A stretch of DNA of 64,000 nt from Xylanimonas cellulosilytica DSM 15894 (GTDB taxonomy: Bacteria; Actinomycetota; Actinomycetes; Actinomycetales; Cellulomonadaceae): the NCBI RefSeq assembly GCF_000024965.1, contig NC_013530.1, positions 372,001-436,000 on the forward strand. Reading direction: 5' to 3'. Made by a program: the position numbers and the translations under genes. The notes beneath the pieces are model-generated. The model did not search any database, had not been told where the DNA came from, and saw only the letters and a program-made list of their open reading frames with translations. Positions 34,074 to 43,193 of this stretch are shown piece after piece (the stretch's first letter is position 1; each line of letters starts with the position of its first letter).

Positions 34074-36695
34074 TCAGTCCACGGTCACGGCTTCCAGCAC
34101 GGGGAGGCGGGCGGCGCGCACCGCCGGGCCGATGGCCGCGACCAGGCCGATGACGACGGCGATGCCCAGCACCGCCAGCACCTGACCCCAGGGGATCGCG
34201 AGGCGTGACAGCCCTTCGTCGGCCAGGACGCCGGGGAGCGCCGCCGCGACCGCGATCCCCGTGGCCACGCCGAGCACCGTGCCGTAGACGGCGATGAGCA
34301 CCGACTCGATCGCGATCACCGCCGCGAGCTGGAGCCGCCCCAGGCCGACGGCGCGCAGCAACCCGATCTCCCGGGTCCGCTCGATGACCGAGAGCGCGAG
34401 CGTGTTCACGATGCCGAGCAGCGCGATGACGATGGACAGCGCGAGCAGCGCGTAGAGGATCGCCACGGCCTGGTTGACCTGGTCGGCGACGGCCGAGGCG
34501 GTCTCGTCCCGGTCGCGGACGGTCAGGACGACGAACGGCGTCACGGCCTCGCGCAGGTCGGCGCGCAGGGTCTCGACGTCGGTGCCGTCGGCGGGGGTCA
34601 CGTAGATCGCGCGGACGCTCTCCTGCGCCTGCGGCACGATGCTGTCGAACAGGTCGCCGCGCACCAGGACGCCGGTGCCCACCACCTGGCTCTCGAAGAC
34701 GGCCCCCACCTGGACCGTCCGGGCGTGCTCGCCGAGGCCGAGCCGCAGCTCGTCGCCGACCTGCACGCCCAGGTCGCGCGCGGTGCGGCGCACGACGGCG
34801 GCCTTGCCCCCGACGAGGGCGGTGGTCGGGTCGCCGGCGAGCTCCTGGGCGTTGACCGCGTCGGTGAAGAAGGCGGTGCTCACCCCGGCGAGAGGGACCG
34901 CCCGGGCGTCGTCGGCATCGTCGTCGGGCGGGGCGGCCGCGGTGGTCCCGATCCGCACCACCTCCGTGCTGCCGACGCCGGGGACCGCCTGGACCGCGGC
35001 GACGGCGTCGGCCGGCACCCGGAACGTGGCGGAGTCGACCAGCAGCGGGGCGCGCAGCTCGGTGTGCACCACGGTGTGGACGGACGCCTCGGTCGACGCG
35101 GCGATGACGCCCGTGCAGGCCACCAGGGCCATGCCGATGGTCAGCGCGCCCGCCGTCGCCGCGGTACGGCGCGGGTTGCGGGTGACGTTGCCGCGCGCGA
35201 GGCCGCCGAGCGGCCGCAGCAGCCACGCCGCGGGGGCGCCAAGACCGTGCAGCACCCACCGCGCGACGGCGGGGGAGCCGACCAGCACGCCGAGCAGCAG
35301 CAGGCCCGCGCCGACGCCGAGCACCCAGCGCGGGTTGAGGTCGTCGACCCAGGCCCAACCGGTGAGGCGGTCGCCCAGGCGGGAACCAAGGCGGGAGGCG
35401 AGGTACAGCAGCACGCCGCCGACCGCGGCGATCAGCACCCCGGCCACCGCACGGGTGCGCACCCCGCGCTCGGGGACGACGTCGTCGCGCATCGCCTGGA
35501 CGGGTGGCACCAGGGCTGCGCGGCGTGCGGGGACCGCGGCGGCGACCACGCACAGCAGCGTCCCCAGCCCGACCGCCGCGGCGACCTGCCATCCCGTCAG
35601 CGAGATGTCGCCGCCGAACGGCATGCCCATCCGGTCCAGCACGGCGCGGATGCCGTGCACCAGCAGCACGCCGAGCCCGACGCCGATGGCGGACCCGACC
35701 AGCCCGACGGCGACGGCCTGCGCCAGGACGGCGGCGAACACCTGCGCGGGGGAGGCGCCGACGGCGCGCAACAGCGCGTTCTCCCGCTGCCGTTCGCGCA
35801 CGGCCATGGCGAACGCGTTGGTGATGATGAACGAACCGACCACCAGCGCGATGGCCGCGAAGATCAGCAGGAAGGTCTGCAGGAAGCCGAGCAGCTCCTG
35901 GATGGCGGCGCTCGCCTCGTCGCGGACGACGTCGCCGTCGACGGCCTCGGCGCCGGAGCCGGCGGGCAGCACGGCGGCGACGCGCTCCGTGAGGCCGGCG
36001 GGGTCGACGCCCGGCTCGGCGTGGACGGCGATCTGCGGCACCTGCCCGTCCGGGGCGAAGGTCTCCCGGGCCGTGTCGGCGTCGATCCCGACGAGCACCG
36101 CTCCGGCCGCGGCGGCGTCGATCGCGAACGTCCCGGAGACGGTCAGCTCCCGTGGGCTGTCGCCGAGCACCACCGTGGCGGTGTCCCCGACGGCGAGGCC
36201 CGACGCCGCCACCGCGCCGGTCTCCAGCACGAGCTCGTCCGGGCCTGGCCAGTCACCCGCGGTGAGGTGCGCCGTCGGGAACTCCGGGTCGATGCCGAAC
36301 GCGATCGACGGCGGCCCCTGCGTGACCACGGCGGTGCCGTCGGCGCCCACGAGCACGATGCTCCCGGAGTAGTCCGGGACGGCACGGTCCACACCGTCGA
36401 CGGCGGCGACGTCCTCGGCCAGCGCGGCGGAGACCGGATTGCGCTGCTGCCCGAAGCTCGCGGGCGACGTCGGCGGCCCGGTCTGGTCCGCGACGTCGGA
36501 GGTGATCGCCTGCGTGCCGCGCACGTACACGTCCGCGCTGACCGACGTCGCGACGATCTCGTCGAACGTCGCCGACAGCATGCCGCGGAACGCGAACGTC
36601 CCGACGACGAACGCCACCCCCAACGTGACCGCGAGCACGGACAGCCCGAACCGCACCAGATGCTCGCGGACCCCGCGCAACGCGACCCGGATCAC
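34074..36695 (-). CDS. ABC transporter permease, FtsX/MacB type, two FtsX domains
   Basis: 873 residues. N-terminal helix (FGLSVLAVTLGVAFVVGTFAF) and a MacB-like periplasmic domain (residues 45-260), three FtsX helices, a central membrane pair, a second external domain, and three final helices ending AIGPAVRAARLPVLEAVTVD. This duplicated layout belongs to lipoprotein/antimicrobial-peptide exporters that use mechanotransmission rather than direct transport. The partner ATPase is encoded 91 bases upstream; the gap is filled by hairpin repeats. GTG 36695 is the first start with a membrane-protein N-terminus (VIRVALRGVREH). Confidence 0.9.
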   Translation of the reverse strand: MIRVALRGVREHLVRFGLSVLAVTLGVAFVVGTFAFRGMLSATFDEIVATSVSADVYVRGTQAITSDVADQTGPPTSPASFGQQRNPVSAALAEDVAAVDGVDRAVPDYSGSIVLVGADGTAVVTQGPPSIAFGIDPEFPTAHLTAGDWPGPDELVLETGAVAASGLAVGDTATVVLGDSPRELTVSGTFAIDAAAAGAVLVGIDADTARETFAPDGQVPQIAVHAEPGVDPAGLTERVAAVLPAGSGAEAVDGDVVRDEASAAIQELLGFLQTFLLIFAAIALVVGSFIITNAFAMAVRERQRENALLRAVGASPAQVFAAVLAQAVAVGLVGSAIGVGLGVLLVHGIRAVLDRMGMPFGGDISLTGWQVAAAVGLGTLLCVVAAAVPARRAALVPPVQAMRDDVVPERGVRTRAVAGVLIAAVGGVLLYLASRLGSRLGDRLTGWAWVDDLNPRWVLGVGAGLLLLGVLVGSPAVARWVLHGLGAPAAWLLRPLGGLARGNVTRNPRRTAATAGALTIGMALVACTGVIAASTEASVHTVVHTELRAPLLVDSATFRVPADAVAAVQAVPGVGSTEVVRIGTTAAAPPDDDADDARAVPLAGVSTAFFTDAVNAQELAGDPTTALVGGKAAVVRRTARDLGVQVGDELRLGLGEHARTVQVGAVFESQVVGTGVLVRGDLFDSIVPQAQESVRAIYVTPADGTDVETLRADLREAVTPFVVLTVRDRDETASAVADQVNQAVAILYALLALSIVIALLGIVNTLALSVIERTREIGLLRAVGLGRLQLAAVIAIESVLIAVYGTVLGVATGIAVAAALPGVLADEGLSRLAIPWGQVLAVLGIAVVIGLVAAIGPAVRAARLPVLEAVTVD

Positions 36696-36713
36696 GCAGC
36701 GCCCTCGCTCCGC

Positions 36714-36774
36714 GGCGGTCGAGCCCTTCCCGGCGGTTGAGCCGAACCCGGTGGTTGAGCCTGTCGAAACCCCA
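36714..36774. repeat. Hairpin repeats between the ABC ATPase and permease genes
   Basis: Two half copies (CGGCGGTCGAGCC, CGGCGGTTGAGCC) and one nearly full copy (36749-36773) occupy the whole gap between two cotranscribed genes. Confidence 0.88.
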
Positions 36775-36786
36775 CCCCGCGCCGCC

Positions 36787-37704
36787 TCACGACTCCACCC
36801 CGCCGCCGTCGCCATCCACCCGCGCCCGCCGCGCCCGCCGCGGAGCCTCCACGACCGCCAACGGCCCTGTCCGCGGCGCGGGCACGGCGGCGTACCGCCC
36901 GGTCGCCGGCCTGGCGTCGTCGTCGTCCTCCGCGCCGACGGCGGCGAGGATCTCGGCCCGGCTGGGGTGGTCGAGGTCGGCGGTGATGCGACCGTCGCCG
37001 AGCAGCAGCACGCGGTGCGCATACGCGGCGGCGCGGGGGTCGTGGGTGACCATGACGACCGTCTGCCCGAGCTCGTCGACAGACTGCCGCAGGAACGTCA
37101 GCACCTCGCGTGAGCTCTTCGAGTCGAGGTTGCCGGTGGGCTCGTCGGCGAACACCACCGACGGGCGGCTCACCAGCGCACGCGCGCACGCGACCCGCTG
37201 CTGCTCGCCGCCCGACAGGGCGTTCGGCCGGTGGCGCAGCCGGGAGCGCAGGCCGACGGCGTCGACGACGGCGTCGAACCACGCGGGGTCCACGGGGGCG
37301 CGCGCGATGTCGAGGGGCAGGGTGATGTTCTCCTCGGCGGTGAGCGTGGGCACGAGGTTGTACGCCTGGAACACGAACCCGATGCGGGTGCGCCGCAGCC
37401 GGGTGAGCGCGCGCTGGCTCATCGACGAGATCTCGACGTCGTCGACGACGACGGTGCCGGACGTGGGCGTGTCGAGCCCGGCCATGCAGTGCATGAGGGT
37501 CGACTTGCCCGACCCGGACGGCCCCATGATCGCCGTGAGGCGGCCCCGCGCGAAGTCCACGGACACGCCGTCGAGGGCCCGCACCTCGGTCTCCCCGGCC
37601 CCGTACGTCTTGACGAGGTCCCGGGCGGAGGCCTGCGCTGGCGGCTGCTCGGAGGAGGCGTCGGGCTGGGCGTGTCTCCCGCGGGCCGGATCCATGCCAA
37701 CCAT
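36787..37704 (-). CDS. ABC transporter ATP-binding protein, MacB/LolD type
   Basis: 305 residues. Walker A GPSGSGKST, signature LSGGEQQRVACARAL and Walker B VVFADEPTGNLD are all intact, with the LolD/MacB-type DEPTGNLDSKSS stretch. It pairs with the FtsX-type permease downstream. The N-terminal 20 residues and the C-terminal 60 (acidic EDDDDARPATGRY then basic) are extra to the domain. Start is ATG 37704 or 37695; nothing decides between them. Confidence 0.92.
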   Translation of the reverse strand: MVGMDPARGRHAQPDASSEQPPAQASARDLVKTYGAGETEVRALDGVSVDFARGRLTAIMGPSGSGKSTLMHCMAGLDTPTSGTVVVDDVEISSMSQRALTRLRRTRIGFVFQAYNLVPTLTAEENITLPLDIARAPVDPAWFDAVVDAVGLRSRLRHRPNALSGGEQQRVACARALVSRPSVVFADEPTGNLDSKSSREVLTFLRQSVDELGQTVVMVTHDPRAAAYAHRVLLLGDGRITADLDHPSRAEILAAVGAEDDDDARPATGRYAAVPAPRTGPLAVVEAPRRARRARVDGDGGGVES

Positions 37705-37801
37705 GCTCACCCAGGGCCGGGCGGGCCGCGCTGCGAGGGGCGGTGCATGCTGGGGTCGCGGCGCTTGCGGGCCGGATGGGCTGTCAGGTGGTGCTGAGCG
37801 G

Positions 37802-39166
37802 TCAGGTTCCGAGGCGGCCGAGCGTCGTCGTCGCCTCGACGACGGCAGCGACGAGCGGTTCGGCGTCGAACGGTGCGTCCAGGGTGAACCGCACCGACGT
37901 CTGCGCGATCTCCGGGTCGATGCCCAGTGCCAGCAGGACGTGGGACGGCTCGTCGCGGCCGGCCGCGCAGGCGGAGCCGCTCGACGTGACGATGCCCGCG
38001 CGTTCCAGCTCCAGGAGGACGGCCTCGCCGCTCGTCCCGGGGAAGCAGAAGCTCGCGTGGCCGGGAAGGCGGCGACGGGTGGTTTCGACAGGCTCAACCA
38101 CCGGGTGGCGGTTGTGGTCGGCGGGTGCTCCCCGGTGGTTGAGCCTGTCGAAACCACCCACCGGGTGGCGGTTGTGGTCGACGGGGGTTCCCCGGTGGTT
38201 GAGCCTGTCGAAACCACCCACCGGGCGGTAGTTGAGGTCGGCGGGTTCCCCCCGGTGGTTGAGCCTGTCGAAACCACCCAACCGCGGGTCCGGTCCGGTG
38301 AGAATCGCCGTCGGCACGCGCGTCAGCACGCCGTCGATCAGCGCGTCACGAGACGCTGCGACGTCGTCGGCGCGGGCTTGCAGCGCGGGCAGCGCGCCCA
38401 CGGCTGCCGCCAGCCCGACGGCGAACGCGACGTTCTCCGTGCCGGAGCGGCGGCCGCGCTCCTGACCGCCGCCGTGGACCAGCGGCTCGACCGGGACGCC
38501 CGCGCGGACGAGGAGTGCACCGACGCCCTTGGGGGCGCCGAGCTTGTGCCCCGAGACGGAGATCGCGTCGGCGCCGGACCCGGCCAGCGACACCGGCAGC
38601 CAGCCCGCGGCCTGGACGGCGTCGGTGTGGAACAGCGCGCCCACCTCGTGGGCGACGGCCGCGAGCGCGCGCACGTCCTGGACGGTGCCGATCTCGTTGT
38701 TGGCGTGGTGGATCGTGACCAGCGCGGTGTCCGGCCGCACGGCACCGCGGAGCGCGTCGGGGGTCACGGTGCCGTCGGGCTCGAGGTCGACGACGGTCAC
38801 CTCGAACCCGTGCCACCGGCGCAGGAAGTCGACGGACTCCAGGACGGCCTCGTGCTCGATCGCCGACGTCACCAGGTGCCTACCCCGCGCCCGGCGGCCC
38901 CGAGCGGGGTCGGTCGCCGCGAGCGCCAGGCCCTTGACCGCGAGGTTGTCCGCCTCGGTGCCGCCGCTCGTGAACGTGACCTCGCCCGGCCGGGCGCCGA
39001 ATGTCCGGGCGACGGTGGCCCGGGCCACGGTCAGGGCCGCGGCGGCCCGGTGCCCGAGCTCGTGCGACGACGACGGGTTGCCGAACTCCCCGGTCAGGTA
39101 CGGCCACATCGCCTCGAGCACCTCGCGGCGCACGGGCGTGGTGGCGGCGGCGTCGGCATACAGCAC
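37802..39166 (-). CDS. Cysteine desulfurase (NifS/IscS type) with repeat-derived insert
   Basis: 454 residues; relatives have about 380-390. PLP lysine is Lys208 in SVSGHKLGAPKG; the persulfide-forming Cys400 is in SSGSACAAG. It takes sulfur from cysteine for Fe-S clusters. It is the last gene of the nrtR-nadA-nadB-nadC cluster, so it probably supplies the NadA cluster. Residues 297-364 are three 20-residue units [10 protein letters not shown]-x10 plus VVEPVETT, all from hairpin repeats, placed 36 residues before the active Cys loop. The enzyme core on both sides is intact and in frame. Confidence 0.92.
   Translation of the reverse strand: MLYADAAATTPVRREVLEAMWPYLTGEFGNPSSSHELGHRAAAALTVARATVARTFGARPGEVTFTSGGTEADNLAVKGLALAATDPARGRRARGRHLVTSAIEHEAVLESVDFLRRWHGFEVTVVDLEPDGTVTPDALRGAVRPDTALVTIHHANNEIGTVQDVRALAAVAHEVGALFHTDAVQAAGWLPVSLAGSGADAISVSGHKLGAPKGVGALLVRAGVPVEPLVHGGGQERGRRSGTENVAFAVGLAAAVGALPALQARADDVAASRDALIDGVLTRVPTAILTGPDPRLGGFDRLNHRGEPADLNYRPVGGFDRLNHRGTPVDHNRHPVGGFDRLNHRGAPADHNRHPVVEPVETTRRRLPGHASFCFPGTSGEAVLLELERAGIVTSSGSACAAGRDEPSHVLLALGIDPEIAQTSVRFTLDAPFDAEPLVAAVVEATTTLGRLGT
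38075..38278. repeat. 60-nt tandem array of hairpin repeats inside the cysteine desulfurase gene
   Basis: Four hairpin copies, the last three in 60-nt units with near-identical spacers (GGGTGGCGGTTGTGGTCG). The three units read [10 protein letters not shown] in the gene frame and the copy at 38075-38102 reads VVEPVETT in the same frame, since it is inverted. Confidence 0.92.
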
Positions 39167-39188
39167 GGCGGTCCCTCCCTCATTGCGG

Positions 39189-40046
39189 TCAGGGTTGTGT
39201 GACGGCCATGTCCAGGCCTAGGTCGAGCGAGCGGACCCCGTGGGTCAGCGCGCCGACGGAGATGACGTCGACGCCCGTCTCGGCGACGGCGCGGATCGTG
39301 TCCAGCGTGATGCCGCCCGACGCCTCGACGATCGCCCGGCCCGCGACGATCTCGATCCCCGCGACCAGTTCGGCGGGTGTGAAGTTGTCGAGCATGATCG
39401 TGGTGACCCCGGCTGCCACGACCTCCTCGATCTGGTCGAGGCGGTCCACCTCGACCTCGATGGTCGCGGTGTGCGGCAGCTTCGCCCGGGCGGCTCGGAT
39501 GGCGTCGCCCACGGAGATGCCCTGCGCGGCGAGCACCGCGAGGTGGTTGTCCTTGGCCATGACCGCGTCCGAGAGCGAGAATCGGTGGTTGTGCCCGCCG
39601 CCGTCGCGCACCGCGGCCCGTTCCAGCACGCGCAGGCCGGGTGTCGTCTTGCGGGTGTCGACGACGCGGGCGCCCGTCCCGGCGACGACGGCGACGTACC
39701 TTGCCGTCGTCGTCGCGATGCCGGACAGGCGCTGGACCAGGTTGAGGCCGATGCGTTCGGCGCGGAGCACCGCGCGGGCGTCGCCCTCGACGACGGCGAG
39801 CACGTCGCCGGCGGCGAACTCTGCGCCGTCTGCGGTGGGCAGCTCGACGACGGCGGCGGGGTCGAGCAGCGTGAACGTGCGCGCGAACACCGTCAGGCCG
39901 CTGAGCACGCCCGGCTCGCGGGCCACGAGCGCGGCCTTGGCGCGGGCGCCCGCGGGCAGGAACACCTCGCTGGTGAGGTCTCCCCAGGGTGCGTCCTCGG
40001 CGAGGGCGTGGGTGAGGATCTCGTCGACTGCGGCGACGGGCGTCAT
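39189..40046 (-). CDS. nadC: Nicotinate-nucleotide pyrophosphorylase (carboxylating)
   Basis: 285 residues, normal length. It converts quinolinate and PRPP to nicotinate mononucleotide, CO2 and PPi in de novo NAD synthesis. Recognisable pieces are VVDTRKTTPGLRVLERAAVRDGGGHNHRFSL split over the quinolinate/PRPP site (Arg, Lys and His residues), AKDNHLAVL and the C-terminal EASGGITLDTIRAVAETGVDVISVG. Third enzyme of the NAD operon; 151 bases separate it from nadB. Confidence 0.95.
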   Translation of the reverse strand: MTPVAAVDEILTHALAEDAPWGDLTSEVFLPAGARAKAALVAREPGVLSGLTVFARTFTLLDPAAVVELPTADGAEFAAGDVLAVVEGDARAVLRAERIGLNLVQRLSGIATTTARYVAVVAGTGARVVDTRKTTPGLRVLERAAVRDGGGHNHRFSLSDAVMAKDNHLAVLAAQGISVGDAIRAARAKLPHTATIEVEVDRLDQIEEVVAAGVTTIMLDNFTPAELVAGIEIVAGRAIVEASGGITLDTIRAVAETGVDVISVGALTHGVRSLDLGLDMAVTQP

Positions 40047-40197
40047 GCGTGGCCTCCGGTGATGGAGCGTGCGGGGAGCGTGGTCGTGCAGGGCGTCCTG
40101 CGGCCGGGACCGGCGGGGAGGCGGCGGGACCCGGGCGCGGTGGCGCCCCCGTGAGCGCTCCGACGGCGGCGCCGGCTCGGGCCGGCCGGGCGACGCG

Positions 40198-41928
40198 TCA
40201 TGCCGACACCCCGGTGGGCACCGCAGCCGGGACGAGCGCGTGCTCGGGCAGCCGCCACGTCGTCGAGACGGCCTGGGCGGGGTCGGCCGCGGGGAAGTCG
40301 GAGCGGGCGTGCCCGCCGCGCGACTCGGTCCGCGCTAACGCGGCGGCAACGACGGCACGCCCGAGCAGAACGAGGTTCCGGTCCTCGAGCGCCCGGACGG
40401 AAGCCGCCGCGGCGGTCTGGTCGTCGGTTCGGGGTCTGGTCGTCGGTTCGGTCTGACGACCAGACCCCGAACCGACGACCAGACCCGAGAGCACCGCGTG
40501 TGCGTCGCGCAGCCCGGCGCCGTCGCGGACCAGGCCGGCGCGATCCCACAGGAGCGCCTGCAGCGCGGCCCGGTCGAGCCCACGCGACCCCGCCCCCCAC
40601 GAGTTGTCAGACGCAGGCAGGCCCATACCCTGCCGAGCCACTGACAGGTTGCGCGGCGCGAGAGAGTCGTGGGCGTTGTCAGGCGCACGGCGGCCCGCGC
40701 CCCACCCACGGGCTGACACGTCGGGGGTGTGGGGCGACTCCAGCGCCTCCGCCGCCCGCCAGCCGAAGACCAGCGCCTCCAGCAGCGAGTTCGACGCCAG
40801 CCGGTTCGCCCCGTGCACCCCCGTGCACGCCGCCTCGCCGACCGCGAAGAGCCCTGGCAGGGAGGTGCGGCCCCACAGGTCGGTACGGATCCCGCCCATC
40901 CAGTAGTGCGCGGCCGGCGTGACCGGGATCGGGTCGTCCCACGAGTACCCGTGCGCGGCCAGCGTCGTCGTGATCCCCGGGAAGCGGCGGGTCATGCGCT
41001 CGGTGCCCCCGGTCGACGAACCCTGTGCGGTCGCGTCCAGCACGACCGGGTCCCCGCCCTGCGCGGCCATCGCGGCGGCGATCCCGCGGGCGACGACGTC
41101 GCGCGGCGCGAGCTCCGCGTCCGGGTGGACGTCCAGCATGAACCGACGCCCCGCGGCGTCGCGCAGCACGGCGCCCTCGCCGCGCACGGCCTCCGAGATC
41201 AGCGGCGTGCCCGGTACGGCCAGCGCCGTCGGGTGGAACTGGTAGAACTCCAGGTCCGCGACCACCGCGCCGGCCCGCAGGGCGGCGGCCACGCCGTCGC
41301 CGGTGGTCACGAGCGGGTTGGTGGTGTGCGCGTAGAGCTGCCCGGCGCCGCCCGTGGCGAGCACGACGGCGTCGGCCCGCAGCTGCGACGACGACCCGTC
41401 CGCGTGCACGACGTCGACGCCGACGACGCGGCGGCTCGCATCGGTGCCCTCCTCGACCAGCAGGTCGCGCAGGAACGCGTGCTCGTGCACCTCGATCGGC
41501 ACCGACCGCACCGCCTCGATCAGCGCGATCTCGAGCGACAGCCCGGTGGAGTCGCCGTGCGAGTGCAGGATGCGGTCCGCGGAGTGCGCGGCCTCGCGAC
41601 CCCGGGCGAGCGGGCTGCCCGGCCCGGCGACCCGGTCGAGCTCCAGGCCCAGCGCGAGCAGGTCGCGCACGCGATCGGGGCCCTCGGTGCACAGCAGGCG
41701 CACCGCCTCGGCGTCGCACAGCCCGGCGCCGGCGACGAGGGTGTCGGCGACGTGCGCGTCGACGGTGTCGTCCTCGAACATCACGGCGGCCACGCCCCCC
41801 TGCGCGTACCGCGTGTTCGACTCGGGCAGGTCCGCCTTGGTGACCAGGGCGACGTCGTGCCCGCGCGAGGCCGCCCGGTACGCGGCCAGCAGCCCGGCCG
41901 CGCCGGAGCCGACGACGACGACGCGCAT
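40198..41928 (-). CDS. nadB: L-aspartate oxidase with two repeat-type insertions
   Basis: 576 residues. FAD-binding VVVGSGAAGLLAAY at the start, NTRYAQGGVAAV, GGAGQLYAHTTNP and GEAACTGVHGANRLASNSLLEALVFG are the signatures of the fumarate-reductase-like flavoprotein that makes iminoaspartate for NadA. Residues about 404-441 are coded by two 42-nt TGTCAG elements and their spacer; residues about 482-505 by a 72-bp hairpin. Both lie in the C-terminal helical domain, where length varies between species, so activity may persist. ATG 41928 overlaps the nadA stop by one base. Confidence 0.93.
   Translation of the reverse strand: MRVVVVGSGAAGLLAAYRAASRGHDVALVTKADLPESNTRYAQGGVAAVMFEDDTVDAHVADTLVAGAGLCDAEAVRLLCTEGPDRVRDLLALGLELDRVAGPGSPLARGREAAHSADRILHSHGDSTGLSLEIALIEAVRSVPIEVHEHAFLRDLLVEEGTDASRRVVGVDVVHADGSSSQLRADAVVLATGGAGQLYAHTTNPLVTTGDGVAAALRAGAVVADLEFYQFHPTALAVPGTPLISEAVRGEGAVLRDAAGRRFMLDVHPDAELAPRDVVARGIAAAMAAQGGDPVVLDATAQGSSTGGTERMTRRFPGITTTLAAHGYSWDDPIPVTPAAHYWMGGIRTDLWGRTSLPGLFAVGEAACTGVHGANRLASNSLLEALVFGWRAAEALESPHTPDVSARGWGAGRRAPDNAHDSLAPRNLSVARQGMGLPASDNSWGAGSRGLDRAALQALLWDRAGLVRDGAGLRDAHAVLSGLVVGSGSGRQTEPTTRPRTDDQTAAAASVRALEDRNLVLLGRAVVAAALARTESRGGHARSDFPAADPAQAVSTTWRLPEHALVPAAVPTGVSA
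40414..40485. repeat. 72-bp hairpin inside nadB
   Basis: Perfect 31-bp arms beginning GGTCTGGTCGTCGGTTCGGG around a 10-nt loop. Each arm itself starts and ends with GGTCTGGTCGTC. Confidence 0.93.
40605..40646. repeat. 42-nt TGTCAG-N30-CTGACA element, copy 1 (in nadB)
   Basis: Ends are TGTCAG and CTGACA; the inside contains a second inverted pair GCAGG/CCTGC. It stays in frame with nadB. Confidence 0.75.
40677..40718. repeat. 42-nt TGTCAG-N30-CTGACA element, copy 2 (in nadB)
   Basis: Same ends and identical length as copy 1, which begins exactly 72 bases earlier; the inner 30 bases differ. Confidence 0.75.
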
Positions 41929-43193
41929 CAGGCCGAGACCTTCGGCTTCGCCGCGAGCATGCGCTCCAGGGCCACCCGGGCGTCGGCGGCGACGTCGTCG
42001 GGCACACGCACCTGGTTGACCACACGCCCGGCGACGAGCTCCTCCAGCACCCAGGCGAGGTAGCCGGGGTGGATGCGGTACATGGTCGAGCACGGGCACA
42101 CGACGGGGTCGAGGCAGAAGATCGTGTGCTGCGGGTACTCCGCGGCCAGCCGGTTCACCATGTTGATCTCGGTGCCGATGGCGAAGGTGGTCGGCTCGGT
42201 GGCCGCGGCGACGGCCTTGCGGATGTAGTCGGTGGAGCCGGCCTCGTCCGCGGCGTCGACGACGGGGGCGGGGCACTCGGGGTGCACGATGACGCGCACG
42301 CCGGGGTGGTCCGCGCGCGCCCGCGTGATCTGGTCGACGGTGAACCGCTTGTGGACGGAGCAGAAGCCGTGCCACAGCAGCACCTTCGCGGCGAGCAGCT
42401 CGTCCTCGGTGGACCCGCCCAGCGGCTTGCGCGGGTTCCACAGCGGCATCTGCTCGAGCGGCACGCCCATCTTCTTCGCGGTGTTGCGGCCCAGGTGCTG
42501 GTCGGGGAAGAACAGCACGCGCTGCCCGCGCTCGAACGCCCACTCCAGCACCGTCTCGGCGTTCGACGACGTGCAGACGATTCCGCCGTGGCGGCCGCAG
42601 AACGCCTTGAGGTCGGCGGCGGAGTTCATGTAGGTCACAGGGATGACGGGCACGCGGCCGTCGGCGTCGGGCTCCTCGCCGTACAGCGCCGACAGCTGGG
42701 CCCACGCCTCCTCGACGGAGTCGATGTCGGCCATGTCCGCCATCGAGCAGCCCGCCGCGAGGTTGGGCAGGATCACGGCCTGGTCGTCCTTGGCGAGCAC
42801 GTCCGCCGTCTCGGCCATGAAGTGCACGCCGCAGAAGACGATCGTCTCGGCGTCGGGCACCGTCTGGGCGGCGTTGGCGAGCTGGAACGAGTCGCCCAGG
42901 AAGTCGGCGTGCTGCACGATCTCGTCGCGCTGGTAGAAGTGCCCCAGCACGACGACGCGGGAGCCCAGCGTCGCGCGCGCGGCGACGATGCGCGCGTGCA
43001 GCTCCTCCTCGGAGGCCTCGCGGTACTGCGCGGGCAGCGTCCCCTGGCGGGGGGCGGACGGTGGGGCGACGTCGGCGATGGACGCACCCGGGCCGTAGCC
43101 GGGCACGGTGTCGAAGTCCCACGGCCCCGCCGCGAGGTCGGGGTCGCACGTGGCGCCCGGGGCGCCGGCGATCTGGAGGTTCACCGAGGTCAT
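41928..43193 (-). CDS. nadA: Quinolinate synthase
   Basis: 421 residues. It condenses iminoaspartate with dihydroxyacetone phosphate to quinolinate using a [4Fe-4S] cluster. Candidate cluster cysteines are in AAGCSMADMADID, GGIVCTSSNAETV and LDPVVCPCSTMYRIHP. YQRDEIVQHADFLGDSF and the KPLGGSTEDELLAAK region are typical. The first 60 residues are longer than in E. coli, as usual in actinobacteria. ATG 43193 overlaps the stop of the upstream regulator by four bases, so the operon is translationally coupled. Confidence 0.96.
   Translation of the reverse strand: MTSVNLQIAGAPGATCDPDLAAGPWDFDTVPGYGPGASIADVAPPSAPRQGTLPAQYREASEEELHARIVAARATLGSRVVVLGHFYQRDEIVQHADFLGDSFQLANAAQTVPDAETIVFCGVHFMAETADVLAKDDQAVILPNLAAGCSMADMADIDSVEEAWAQLSALYGEEPDADGRVPVIPVTYMNSAADLKAFCGRHGGIVCTSSNAETVLEWAFERGQRVLFFPDQHLGRNTAKKMGVPLEQMPLWNPRKPLGGSTEDELLAAKVLLWHGFCSVHKRFTVDQITRARADHPGVRVIVHPECPAPVVDAADEAGSTDYIRKAVAAATEPTTFAIGTEINMVNRLAAEYPQHTIFCLDPVVCPCSTMYRIHPGYLAWVLEELVAGRVVNQVRVPDDVAADARVALERMLAAKPKVSA

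Noticed and set aside
38075-38278. Looks like a CRISPR array: palindromic 25-nt repeat at about 60-nt intervals
   Set aside because: The 'spacers' are almost identical to each other, the array is in frame within an intact enzyme gene, and no cas genes are near.
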